Shown here: piece after piece, positions 43,218 to 52,441 of the stretch | Layout: each line of letters begins with the position of its first letter | How positions within the stretch are numbered: the first letter of the stretch is position 1 | Assembly (NCBI GenBank): GCA_050948665.1 | Contig: JBMNEH010000001.1 | Span: 2,046,001 to 2,110,000, forward strand | Length of the DNA stretch: 64,000 nucleotides | Reading direction: 5' to 3' | Origin: JBMNEH01 sp050948665 | GTDB lineage: Bacteria; Bacillota; Clostridia; Christensenellales; UMGS416 | Program-made: the position numbers and the translations under genes | Notes under the pieces: model-generated | Told to the model about the DNA's origin: nothing | The model's input: only the letters and a program-made list of their open reading frames with translations | Databases searched by the model: none

Positions 43218-46200
43218 ATGCAGAACAAATTGCTGATGCAGGCAGAACGCTATATCGAAAGGCAAAAAAAGCTTAAGCTCCGGCGAATCATTGTTGGGGC
43301 ATTGGCTGTTGTCATTTTGTTCTGCACGGCCTATGCTCTGGTGCTTCCCGCTCTTACCATGGAGCCGGCGGTCTATTGCGGCGTCGAAGTGCACCGGCAT
43401 AACGAGGCATGTTACGAAATGAGTCTGGTCTGTGGCATCGGCGCAATCGAAGAAGGTCTTGCGGCAGTCGAACATGCCCATACGGCTGCGTGCTATGAGG
43501 AACGGCGGGAGCTGATTTGTGGGCAGGAGGAATCGGCGGGTCATACCCATGATGAAAGCTGTCTGCGGAGGGAGCGTGTCCTCATATGTGGCGAGGATCA
43601 CGAACACGGCGACGCCTGCTATCAGGTCACCGAAACCTACACCTGCGGCATGGCTGAGGGAGAGGGCGGGCACACCCATAGTGAGGCCTGCTATGAAACC
43701 CGGCAGGTCCTCGTCTGTGATCTCTCCGAGGACGCCGGAGCGAATCCGTCCAAAGGTCACTTTCATACCGAGGGCTGCTACGAAAGGGTGCTCATTTGTG
43801 AGAAGCCGGAGCACGAACATACCCTTGCCTGCTGGTCCGATCCAAAAGCGGATGTGGAGAGCCCGGTTATCTGGGAGCGGACAGTAGCGGGCACGGAGCT
43901 GACCGGCGTGTGGGCAGATGACCTCCTTGCCGTCGCCCAAAGCCAGCTCGGTTATACCGAGAGCGCCGCGAATTACATCGTCATGAACGACGAGAAAACC
44001 ATTAAGGGCTATACCCGTTACGGCGACTGGTACGGCAGCTCCTACGGCGACTGGTGTGCGATGTTCGTTTCCTTCTGTCTGCATTATGCGGAGATCCCCG
44101 AATCCGTCATCCCCTATGAGGCTTCCTGCAGCCGCTGGATCGAGATTCTTTCAACACCCGATTTGAACCTGTATCACAGCACGGGCGCCTATGCGCCGGC
44201 AAGGGGAGATATCGTTTTCTTTGATAACGATGGCAACGGTCTCTCCGATCATGTGGGCATCGTCGCCGGGGTCGACACCGAAATGACCCGGTTGGAAACG
44301 ATCGAAGGCAATTCCAAAGATAGCGTACAGCAGGTGACCTATGCCGTCGATGACAGCAGGATTTTGGGTTACGGCGCTTTGCCGGAAAAGGAAGCCCTGA
44401 ATGTACTTGAGGCCGTAAAAGTCGCGGTCATCTACACCGACGGAACCTATGAAACCCTGTCGGAGGACGGGACGGTCATCACCCTTTCCGGTGTCATCCC
44501 CCGGGAAGCAGATGTCCGCGCCTTCCCGGTGCATGTGGAGGCGGAACAACAGGTCCTTTGCGCCTATGATATTTCCATTCTGATGCCCGACGGCGCCCTT
44601 TATGAGCCAGCGGAGGGCGAAAAGATCAGTGTTGCCATACGGATGGCGGGGTTAAGCAACGAAGAAACTATCTCCGCGGGAGCCTATTATATCCCCGAGG
44701 ACAGCCCGCCTGTTCCCATGGAAACCTCCGTTGAGGAGGACGGCAGCGTCTGTTTTGACGCGGAACATTTTTCCACCTACGCGCTCATGAAAAGCAGGAC
44801 GCAGGCGCAGGTCTATCTCAACGGCCAAACGGGCAATGATACAAATACCGGCACACAGGCCTCGCCGGTAAAGACCTTTGAAAAGGCCTTGTCTTTGCTG
44901 GCGGAAAACGGCACCGTCTATATTTCCGGAACCGTGTCGGTCAGCGGCGCGGAGAACTGGAGCGTCCCCGTTGCCGGTGCGAAAATACAGCGGGCAGCCG
45001 GTTTCACCGGGCCGCTTGTTTCCGTTGCAAACAGGGGTTCGCTGACCCTTTCTAACCTGACGATGAACGGCGGCTGCGGCGCTCTTCCCGACCTTCTTGT
45101 GAATAACAATTCATCCTATTCAACCGCATACGCCGTAGGCGGCGCCAAGGCTCCGCTGATCGTTGTAAACAGCGGCGGCGCCCTGACCATTACCGACGGA
45201 ACGGTCCTGGAATACAACTCCAATAAGCCGAACACCTCCTCCGGCGGCGCGTTTTTGGAAAGCGGCTATATCGGCCTGGGCGGCGCGGTGTACTGCAACG
45301 GGACCCTTTCCATGACAGGGGGGCTGATCCAACACTGCGAGGCCCAGTCAGGCGGCGGTATCTATGTGGAAAACGGCAGCTTCAATCTGAGCAGCGGTAC
45401 GATCGACCATAACTATGCCCGGAATATTCTTCCTTACAGTCAAACTTACGCGACCTACCGTAAAAACGCCGGCGGCGGTGTGTATGTGGGCAATAACGCC
45501 GACATGGTCATGTCCGGCGGCACAGTCTCCAATAACCAGTCCTCCAGAGAGGGAGGCGGTATTTCCCTGGGCTGGCTGAATCGAACCGACGGTGCGGCCA
45601 TCTATTCTTATATCACCTCCTTTGCCATGACAGGCGGTACTTTCACCGGCAACAAAGCCCTCTCCACTGGAGGCGGTCTCAATGTCGCAGCCGGACGGGA
45701 GGCAACGATTTCCGCCGGGTATTTTACGGGAAACAGCGCCTATGGCTATGATTCCCAGGGTGATGCTTATAATGGCGATTACAGGGTATTCAGCGGCGGC
45801 GGTATTTACGTGGACGCTGAACAGTGGAACACCTACGGCGAATATGCCGGCGTTCCCGGCAAACTGCTCATGCACCGCGCGATCATAACAAATAACTCCT
45901 CCGACTATCAGGGCGGCGGCATCGCGGCCTGCCCCACCGGCTTATCGCAAATCAACAACAATATCGATATCAGCAACGGAACGGCAATCTATAACAACAC
46001 CGCGATCGCCTCTGTGGGGACCTATGATGAGATCGGGATCAAAGATATCGGTCCCAATGATACTGTCACCGACTCCGTCCTGGGTGGCGGCAGCTATAAC
46101 TGGGCAATTTCCACCTCTGGCGAATGGACAAACTACGGCAATACCCTGACCGATAGCAGCCCCGAAATTGTGGCCGCCAAAAGCCTGGCAACCGTCTGGA

Positions 46201-48098
46201 TCACTGATAACCACGGCTATCTGGGCGGCGGCATCGGAAATAACGGCGTCATCGAAGTCGGTGGCGAAAATCAAAGCACCGACCTTTCCATCACCATCAG
46301 CAAGGTGTGGGGAGACTCCTATACGGACCATCCCGCCTACATCACCGTACAGGTGCTGCAGGATGGGCAGCCCTACGGCGAACCGGTCAACATCTACAAG
46401 ACCACCGGCGCGGGCGGCGAGGAGGTCTGGGCAACCTATTATATAGATGGACTGCCCACCGGCCATGTTTACACCGTGGAGGAGGTCCCGGTCCCCGGCT
46501 ACGAGAGCGTAGTGACACAGGAGGGCGATCATTTCACTATTACCAATACCCGGACCGGCTTCTGGGTTGTAAAAAAATGGGTAGGTGACATCCCCGCCGA
46601 TCGACCGGATATGATCGAAATACAGCTTTATCGGAATGATCTCCCCTACGGAGATTCCGTGCAGCTTACGGCAGCCAACGGCTGGTTGTATATCTGGACT
46701 GGCCTGCCCGAAAAAGACGCAAACGATATCCCCTATACTTACACAGCCCGGGAGGTTTCCGCCCCGACCGGCTATACCTGTACCTGCGGCGGCTTCGTGC
46801 CGGAAAGCGGGCGGTGGGAGATCACCAACTCCAAAGTTGAGGTCACCTCTGTTTCTGCGGAAAAACGCTGGGCTGACGGCACCCTGCCGGCGGAGAGCGT
46901 CATGCTGCAGTTGAAGGCGGACGGGCAGTTCTATGGCGACCCGGTCGTTTTGAACGCCGCCAACAATTGGTTCTACCGCTGGGATAATCTTCCCAAGTAT
47001 ACGTCAGACATCCCAGGTGCAACGCCGATTGCCTATACCATCGTTGAGATCAACACCCCCGGTTATATACCGAGTATCATACAGGCCGATCCTGGCAGCG
47101 CGGGTCCCGCGTGGACCCTGGCCGCCGGCTTGGAAAACGGAAAATCCTACCTGCTGGTCACCTCCAAGGGTGCGCTGGCGGGAAGCGGCACGAATCAGCT
47201 GCAGTGGCTGGATGTGTCCGGCGTGATTAACAACGGAGCGACGCCCGCTCCGGCCTCCCTGTGGACCTACAACGGCGGCAATTCGATACTGCAGAACGGA
47301 GAAGGAAAATATCTCGTGCTTGGCAGTTTATCGAATGCCTATGTCTTCTTTACGAACACCGCGTTCAACTCGCCTACTTCCCTCATCGACGGGCGCCTTT
47401 CAGCCGTCGGAGGAAATTATACCCGGTATTTCACCGGCAATTTCGATCAGTACAAATACGGTATTACTTCCACCTATTCCTCCCAGTCCATCATTTTCAC
47501 CCTTTACACCCTGGAAAGCAACACCGCTGGCTGGGGCGATACCCATTATATCGTGACCAATGAAACAGCCTCGAACTTGACCGTCCGCTTCGGCAAGTAT
47601 TCCGTGGGCGGCAACGGAGGCCAGCCTGTTCTGGTCGCCGGGGCGGATCTGGCCCTCTATCGGCAGGAGGAAGCGGCGGCGCTGATCCCGGGTACGGAGG
47701 TAACGGGGACCCTGGTTAGTCAATGGACATCCGCCGGTATGGGGCAGGAAGGCAGCATCCATATGGAGAATCTGGCGCAGGGCACCTATTATCTGGTGGA
47801 AACAACCTCGCCGGAGGGGCATTTGGGTCTTGCCGGTCCCATCATCTTTACAGCGGACCCGGCAACCGGGCAGATGGTCGTCGTACACTATCCCGGATAT
47901 TCCGGTATGGAGGGGTCAAACCTTTTCAGCGGTGAAGCTGCCGAGCTTCCTGTCTATAATTCCTCGGCATATCTCCTGCCAGAAACCGGCGGGCACGGAA
48001 CAATTATGTATGCTTTAGGCGGCATCTTGCTTGTGATGTCAGCGGTCTGTCTATTGTATTTACATAAAAAGCACGGAAAGAGGGCTCCGTCCCTCTGA
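43218..48098 (+). CDS. Giant LPXTG pilus adhesin with His/Cys repeats, CHAP amidase, beta-helix and Cna-B domains
   Basis: A 1626-residue surface protein, likely the pilus tip. Order: signal/anchor helix 23-47 ending LVLPALTMEP; seven HxHxxxC repeats at 59-205; a CHAP/NlpC-type peptidase domain at about 230-390 with Cys280 (YGDWCAMF) and His345 (SDHVGIV); a beta domain to 530; a right-handed beta-helix at about 540-1020 with many GGG-type turns; three Cna-B stalk domains from about 1030 to 1290 (SKVWGD, KKWVGD, EKRWAD); a jelly-like region; a SpaA-like domain near 1480-1570; and LPETGG at 1587 with helix and basic tail. The peptidase suggests cell-wall or peptide cleavage at a target. Confidence 0.9.
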   Translation: MQNKLLMQAERYIERQKKLKLRRIIVGALAVVILFCTAYALVLPALTMEPAVYCGVEVHRHNEACYEMSLVCGIGAIEEGLAAVEHAHTAACYEERRELICGQEESAGHTHDESCLRRERVLICGEDHEHGDACYQVTETYTCGMAEGEGGHTHSEACYETRQVLVCDLSEDAGANPSKGHFHTEGCYERVLICEKPEHEHTLACWSDPKADVESPVIWERTVAGTELTGVWADDLLAVAQSQLGYTESAANYIVMNDEKTIKGYTRYGDWYGSSYGDWCAMFVSFCLHYAEIPESVIPYEASCSRWIEILSTPDLNLYHSTGAYAPARGDIVFFDNDGNGLSDHVGIVAGVDTEMTRLETIEGNSKDSVQQVTYAVDDSRILGYGALPEKEALNVLEAVKVAVIYTDGTYETLSEDGTVITLSGVIPREADVRAFPVHVEAEQQVLCAYDISILMPDGALYEPAEGEKISVAIRMAGLSNEETISAGAYYIPEDSPPVPMETSVEEDGSVCFDAEHFSTYALMKSRTQAQVYLNGQTGNDTNTGTQASPVKTFEKALSLLAENGTVYISGTVSVSGAENWSVPVAGAKIQRAAGFTGPLVSVANRGSLTLSNLTMNGGCGALPDLLVNNNSSYSTAYAVGGAKAPLIVVNSGGALTITDGTVLEYNSNKPNTSSGGAFLESGYIGLGGAVYCNGTLSMTGGLIQHCEAQSGGGIYVENGSFNLSSGTIDHNYARNILPYSQTYATYRKNAGGGVYVGNNADMVMSGGTVSNNQSSREGGGISLGWLNRTDGAAIYSYITSFAMTGGTFTGNKALSTGGGLNVAAGREATISAGYFTGNSAYGYDSQGDAYNGDYRVFSGGGIYVDAEQWNTYGEYAGVPGKLLMHRAIITNNSSDYQGGGIAACPTGLSQINNNIDISNGTAIYNNTAIASVGTYDEIGIKDIGPNDTVTDSVLGGGSYNWAISTSGEWTNYGNTLTDSSPEIVAAKSLATVWITDNHGYLGGGIGNNGVIEVGGENQSTDLSITISKVWGDSYTDHPAYITVQVLQDGQPYGEPVNIYKTTGAGGEEVWATYYIDGLPTGHVYTVEEVPVPGYESVVTQEGDHFTITNTRTGFWVVKKWVGDIPADRPDMIEIQLYRNDLPYGDSVQLTAANGWLYIWTGLPEKDANDIPYTYTAREVSAPTGYTCTCGGFVPESGRWEITNSKVEVTSVSAEKRWADGTLPAESVMLQLKADGQFYGDPVVLNAANNWFYRWDNLPKYTSDIPGATPIAYTIVEINTPGYIPSIIQADPGSAGPAWTLAAGLENGKSYLLVTSKGALAGSGTNQLQWLDVSGVINNGATPAPASLWTYNGGNSILQNGEGKYLVLGSLSNAYVFFTNTAFNSPTSLIDGRLSAVGGNYTRYFTGNFDQYKYGITSTYSSQSIIFTLYTLESNTAGWGDTHYIVTNETASNLTVRFGKYSVGGNGGQPVLVAGADLALYRQEEAAALIPGTEVTGTLVSQWTSAGMGQEGSIHMENLAQGTYYLVETTSPEGHLGLAGPIIFTADPATGQMVVVHYPGYSGMEGSNLFSGEAAELPVYNSSAYLLPETGGHGTIMYALGGILLVMSAVCLLYLHKKHGKRAPSL
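43392..43832 (+). repeat. Region coding for seven His/Cys repeats
   Basis: Residues 59-205 contain HRHNEAC, HAHTAAC, HTHDESC, HEHGDAC, HTHSEAC, HFHTEGC and HEHTLAC; the first six are followed after 7-8 residues by a further Cys. The set could bind zinc or form disulfides. Unit length varies from 18 to 29 residues. Confidence 0.85.
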
Positions 48099-48148
48099 TG
48101 CGCGGCAATCATCCGAGCAAAAACGCAAATAAGAAAGGATTCCAACTA

Positions 48149-49783
48149 ATGTCACCCATCAAGAAATTTGCCGGCCTGCTGCTGGCGCTGATCCTGGCCT
48201 TGAGCCTGACCTCCACCGCCTTCGCGGCAACCGTCACACTGCCTGCCGACGCCTTCCTGCAGGGTCACACCTTCACCGCCTATCAGGTGTTTTCCGGCCG
48301 TGAGGAAAACGGCGTTCTCTCCGATATCCAGTGGGGCAGCGGGATCAACAGCGCCGCCTTCCTATCCACTTTGAAAGCCGATGTCACTTACGGCGCTTTG
48401 TTCGCCGCCTGCGTCACCGCTGCCGATGTCGCGAATGCGCTGAGCACGAACAATACCAACACGAATCTTGCCAACCAGGTCGCAAAACTGGCCGAGGACC
48501 ACAAGGCTGGTACCGGAACTGTCCTGGCTGCCGGGGAAAACGTGCTGGCGGACGGATATTATCTGATCGTGGATACCACCGCCGATGTCGGCGAGGACAG
48601 CGCCTATAATGCAGCCCTGCTGCAAGTGGTAGGCGATATCGTGATCACTGCCAAGACCGATTATCCTACCGTGGAGAAAAAGGTGCTGGAAGACGATAAG
48701 TACAATACCAATGACGGCTACGGCATTGGCTACAATGATGTGGCCGACTATAACATCGGCGAAGCCGTTCCCTTCCATTTGCTCGGTACGGTGCCGGACC
48801 ATCTGGATTACTACGACACCTACAAGTATATTTTCCATGATACCCTGTCCGCCGGTCTGACGCCTCCCGCTCCGGAAGATATCAAGGTCTACCTGTCCGT
48901 CGACGCGGCCGTTGACACAGGTGATACCGACCTGTCCACCATCAACCCGGACGGCACTCTTCCATATGAGATCACTGTTCTCGGCCAGAAGATCACTGTG
49001 ACCTTCAGCGATCTCAAGGTGATCCCCAACACCGCCCATGACATGTACATCATCATTGAATATTCCGCGACCCTGAATGAGAACGCCGTCATCGGTCTGG
49101 ACGGCAACCCCAATACCGTCTATCTGGAATACTCCAACAATCCCGATCGGTCCGGCGCCGGCGATACCGACAATACCGGCAACACCTCCGAGGACAGGGT
49201 CATCGTCTTCACCTATGAGCTGGATGTCGTCAAGGTGGACGGTCAGAATACCGACGCCAAGCTGAGAGACGCCCAATTCGTGCTTTTGAATGCTGACGCC
49301 ACCCGGGTCGCCGGCGTCGTCAACGGCAAGTTTGCCGGCTGGCTGGATCTTCCCGCCGTAAGCGGCGATTGGGATCCCGCGTCGATCCTGGTCTCCGCCG
49401 AAACCACCGGTCTGTTCTCCGTCGCTGGTCTGGATGACGGTACCTACAAGCTGCGCGAGGTCGCTGCTCCCGCCGGCTACAACCTGCTGACGGAGGATAT
49501 CACCGTGGTGATCACCGCCACCACCGTCAACGGACAAAACTGGACGAACGGCATTGCCGGCAGCGCCCTGACCCACCTGGCGGTCACCGCTGACGCGGTA
49601 CCCGGTATCGGCAATGCGGACACCGGCATTGTCGAGATCAACATCGCCAACAACTCAGGTTCCATACTGCCCGAAACCGGCGGCATCGGCACCACCCTCT
49701 TCTATATCCTCGGCGCTGTTCTGGTAGTAGCCGCCGTCGTCTTCCTTGTGACAAGGAAGCGTATGGGCCGCGCTGAAAAGTAA
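48149..49783 (+). CDS. Major pilin backbone subunit (LPETG, isopeptide-forming)
   Basis: A 544-residue pilin. Signal peptide 1-27 (cleavage after AFA). Middle domains are of the fimbrial isopeptide D2 and Cna-B kind. The pilin Lys used for polymerisation is probably in YPTVEKKV (177 or 178); the E-box is YKLREVAAPAGYN, giving the intramolecular isopeptide bond. LPETG at 507 is followed by a helix and RKRMGR. Codon use is strongly biased to C-ending codons, as in highly expressed genes. Start at 48149, where AAAGGA lies 9 nt upstream. Confidence 0.93.
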   Translation: MSPIKKFAGLLLALILALSLTSTAFAATVTLPADAFLQGHTFTAYQVFSGREENGVLSDIQWGSGINSAAFLSTLKADVTYGALFAACVTAADVANALSTNNTNTNLANQVAKLAEDHKAGTGTVLAAGENVLADGYYLIVDTTADVGEDSAYNAALLQVVGDIVITAKTDYPTVEKKVLEDDKYNTNDGYGIGYNDVADYNIGEAVPFHLLGTVPDHLDYYDTYKYIFHDTLSAGLTPPAPEDIKVYLSVDAAVDTGDTDLSTINPDGTLPYEITVLGQKITVTFSDLKVIPNTAHDMYIIIEYSATLNENAVIGLDGNPNTVYLEYSNNPDRSGAGDTDNTGNTSEDRVIVFTYELDVVKVDGQNTDAKLRDAQFVLLNADATRVAGVVNGKFAGWLDLPAVSGDWDPASILVSAETTGLFSVAGLDDGTYKLREVAAPAGYNLLTEDITVVITATTVNGQNWTNGIAGSALTHLAVTADAVPGIGNADTGIVEINIANNSGSILPETGGIGTTLFYILGAVLVVAAVVFLVTRKRMGRAEK

Positions 49784-49865
49784 GGTCCGGCGCGTCGCGT
49801 AAATGCGCGTTTGTTGCGGCCGGGAAGGGGTTCCCCCTCACCGGTCGGCAACAGTAAGGAGAGTC

Positions 49866-50720
49866 ATGAAAAAAAAGGGAAGCAAGTGGATCACAATTGC
49901 ATTGCTTTTCGTCCTGCTTGCGGGGCTGTCCTTACTGTTGTACCCTTCCGTCAGCGACTATTGGAATTCATTCCACCGATCCAGGGCAATCGCATCCTAC
50001 GCCGAAAAAGTAGCGGAGATCGATGATGACGCCTACGGGCAGATGTGGGAGGACGCCCGCGCGTATAACCGGTCTCTGGTGGGCAAGACCGAGCGCTACC
50101 GGATGACGGAGGAAGAGCGTGCCGAGTATCAAAAGCTGTTGAACGTTTCCGGCAACGGCATTATCGGCTATATTGAGATCCCCGCCATCCGATGCTCTCT
50201 CCCCGTGTATCACGGCACGGATGAAGCCGTTTTGCAGATCGCCGTAGGTCACATTGAAGGGAGCTCCCTTCCCGTGGGCGGGGAAAACACCCACTGTGTG
50301 ATATCCGGTCACCGTGGTCTTCCCTCCGCTAGATTGTTCACAGATCTGGACAAAATGGTGGTCGGCGATACCTTTGTTCTCCGTGTTTTGAACGAGGTCC
50401 TGACCTATGAGGTGGACCAAATACGGATCGTCCTGCCCAATGAGCTGGACGACCTGAAGATCGAAGCCGGGAAAGATTACTTTACCCTGGTAACTTGCAC
50501 CCCCTACGGTATCAACACCCATAGGCTGCTGGTGCGGGGCCATCGCGTTGAGAATCAGGCGGAGGCGCGGATCGTGCGGGTGACGGCGGACGCCCTGCAG
50601 GTCGAGCCCCTGCTGGTGGCTCCCTTTGTGGCGATCCCCCTGCTGTTGCTGCTTTTCATTATATTATTGCTGCCGAAAAGGCCCCGAAGATTTGGAGAAG
50701 ATGCTGATGAATCGAACTAA
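49866..50720 (+). CDS. Class C-type pilus sortase
   Basis: A 284-residue transpeptidase that polymerises the pilin. N-terminal helix 9-30, sortase domain about 95-235, C-terminal helix 249-272, the two-helix arrangement of class C. His149 (ISGHRG), Cys211 (LVTCTPYG) and Arg220 (NTHRLLVRG) are the catalytic triad. The aromatic DP(F/W/Y) lid that covers the active site in most class C enzymes is not visible in the 76-96 segment. It follows the major pilin by 82 bp. Confidence 0.92.
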   Translation: MKKKGSKWITIALLFVLLAGLSLLLYPSVSDYWNSFHRSRAIASYAEKVAEIDDDAYGQMWEDARAYNRSLVGKTERYRMTEEERAEYQKLLNVSGNGIIGYIEIPAIRCSLPVYHGTDEAVLQIAVGHIEGSSLPVGGENTHCVISGHRGLPSARLFTDLDKMVVGDTFVLRVLNEVLTYEVDQIRIVLPNELDDLKIEAGKDYFTLVTCTPYGINTHRLLVRGHRVENQAEARIVRVTADALQVEPLLVAPFVAIPLLLLLFIILLLPKRPRRFGEDADESN

Positions 50721-51663
50721 ACAAATAAGCGGTATACTGCTTTGTATCCTGATGATCCTGCTGTCTCCCGTAGCGGCCCTTGCGGCGGGAAATATCGACC
50801 TCAGCCGGGAAGTGAGCCTGACTGTCCTTTATCAGAATAATGATACCCCCCTTATCGGCGCGGAGTTCTCCGTTTATCTGGTCGCCACTGTAAACGAACA
50901 GGCCGAACTGACCCCTGTCGAAGCCTTCAGCCGGTATAGTGTGGAGATCCAGAGCAAAGATGAGGAGACTTGGAAAACGCTGGCCTCCACCCTGGAGGGG
51001 TATGTATTGCGGGATGCGGTTCCCCCCGCCGGCATCGGGGTGACCGACGCCCAAGGGAAAGTAACCTTCCCCGCCGATGGGAATACCCTGACGCCCGGCC
51101 TCTATCTGGTGTTGGGCAGCCGCCACATCCAGGACGGTTACCGTTACGATGCGATGCCCTTCGTCGTCATGCTGCCCTCCCTTGACCGGGAAACCGGTGC
51201 GTGGGTCTATGATGTGGAAACATATGCCAAGAATGATTTTGCCCCCGTCTCCGGCGATACCGTTGCCAGGAAGGTCATTAAGGTCTGGAAGGATAACGGT
51301 TATAAAGAGGAGCGTCCCCAAGAGGTCGTCGTCCAGCTTCTCCGCGACGGCAATGTTTTTGACACCGTGACCCTCCATGCCGGCAACAATTGGCGGTACA
51401 GCTGGGAGGGCCTGGATAGCCGGTATAGCTGGACGGTGGTGGAAAAAGAGTTGCGTAACTACACCGTGAAGATAGTGCGGGAGGGCATTACTTTCATCAT
51501 AACCAATACCCATCCCAACGATAAGCCCGATGACCCGCCCCCCGTCATCCCCCAAACCGGGCAGCTTTGGTGGCCGGTGCCGCTTTTGGTCTGCGGCGGG
51601 CTGCTCTTCATTGTAATGGGTCTGATCGTCCGGAGAGGCGCCGCCTATGAGGAAAAAGAGTAA
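50707..51663 (+). CDS. Minor/anchor pilin with IPQTG sorting signal
   Basis: A 318-residue secreted pilin. Signal peptide 1-26 ending AALAA. Residues 35-170 look like an N-terminal pilin domain, and 185-265 a Cna-B domain (RKVIKVWKDNGYKEERP, then YTVKIVREGITFIITNTHP). The Pro-rich stretch before IPQTG (281) fits a wall-spanning base subunit. The variant sorting motif differs from LPETG of the other two, so it may be handled by the second sortase. The start at 50707 overlaps the sortase by 14 bp; GGAG is 9 nt upstream. Confidence 0.88.
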   Translation: MNRTKQISGILLCILMILLSPVAALAAGNIDLSREVSLTVLYQNNDTPLIGAEFSVYLVATVNEQAELTPVEAFSRYSVEIQSKDEETWKTLASTLEGYVLRDAVPPAGIGVTDAQGKVTFPADGNTLTPGLYLVLGSRHIQDGYRYDAMPFVVMLPSLDRETGAWVYDVETYAKNDFAPVSGDTVARKVIKVWKDNGYKEERPQEVVVQLLRDGNVFDTVTLHAGNNWRYSWEGLDSRYSWTVVEKELRNYTVKIVREGITFIITNTHPNDKPDDPPPVIPQTGQLWWPVPLLVCGGLLFIVMGLIVRRGAAYEEKE

Positions 51664-52303
51664 GGCGCTGATCCTCGCGGGGCTGCTGCTGCTCGCGGCA
51701 GCCCTGTCGCTGACGGCCTACAACCTCCGCGAGGATACCCGGGCGAAGGCAACCGCCGAGGAGGCTGTCTCCTGTTTGAAGACCATCCTCCCCGAAAGTG
51801 AAGACGCCTCTCTGGCCGAGGGCGTCGCGTCCCCGGCGTTGCCGGGGGAGTTGCCCGGCGGCGAGGTCGCGATCCCGGATCATATGCTGAAATCGGTGGT
51901 GGAAATGCCGGTGCAAACCGTCAACGGGCAGGATTACGTCGGCGTACTGGAAATTCCCTGCCTTTCCCTAGAACTGCCTGTCATCAGCGAATGGAATGAT
52001 TCCCGGCTGACGATTGCCCCCTGCCGTTATAAAGGCTCCGCTTATACCGGTGATCTGATTATCGCCGCTCATAATTACCGCTCCCATTTCGGCAGGCTGA
52101 AAAATCTACGTCCCGGAGACGCCCTGACCTTCACCGATATAGACGGCAATGCCTTCCTTTACGAGGTCGCCGAGCTGGAGATCCTTAAACCCGCCGCCGT
52201 CGCGGAAATGGAGAGCGGCGACTGGGATCTGACCTTGTTCACCTGCACCGTCGGCGGACGGAGCCGGGTCATATTGCGGTGTGTATCCGTCAAAGAAGGA
52301 TAA
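51647..52303 (+). CDS. Second sortase of the pilus operon
   Basis: A 218-residue single-pass sortase: helix 7-25, linker, domain from about 95. Catalytic His142 (AAHNYRSH), Cys200 (LFTCTVGG) and Arg207 (SRVILRC). It lacks the C-terminal helix of class C enzymes and belongs to a class D-like or unassigned group. It overlaps the anchor pilin by 17 bp. Probable task: attaching the IPQTG pilin (and so the fibre) to the wall; inference from position. Confidence 0.88.
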   Translation: MRKKSKALILAGLLLLAAALSLTAYNLREDTRAKATAEEAVSCLKTILPESEDASLAEGVASPALPGELPGGEVAIPDHMLKSVVEMPVQTVNGQDYVGVLEIPCLSLELPVISEWNDSRLTIAPCRYKGSAYTGDLIIAAHNYRSHFGRLKNLRPGDALTFTDIDGNAFLYEVAELEILKPAAVAEMESGDWDLTLFTCTVGGRSRVILRCVSVKEG

Positions 52304-52380
52304 TCCCCGCCCCGCCAGTATCGTCGCCGTTGTTAGGAAAACAGCGCGGTTGACAGTCTGTGGAAAATCTGAAATAATCA

Positions 52381-52411
52381 AAAGGCGGTGCGGTAAACCC
52401 GCGCCGCCTTT
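52381..52411 (+). terminator. Possible terminator of the pilus operon
   Basis: AAAGGCGG (52381-52388) pairs with CCGCCTTT (52404-52411), with inner GCGG/CCGC. The T-run after it is poor, so termination may be partial and cysK could be read through. Confidence 0.45.
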
Positions 52412-52441
52412 GATATTACCCGGACAGTATGGGAGGACCCA

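Noticed and set aside
43392..43832. His/Cys repeats as possible classic zinc fingers
   Set aside because: The protein is secreted and the spacing HxHxxxC does not match C2H2 or treble-clef patterns; kept as an unnamed repeat.
48362..49576. 404-residue minus-strand open frame
   Set aside because: Mirror of the strongly codon-biased major pilin gene.
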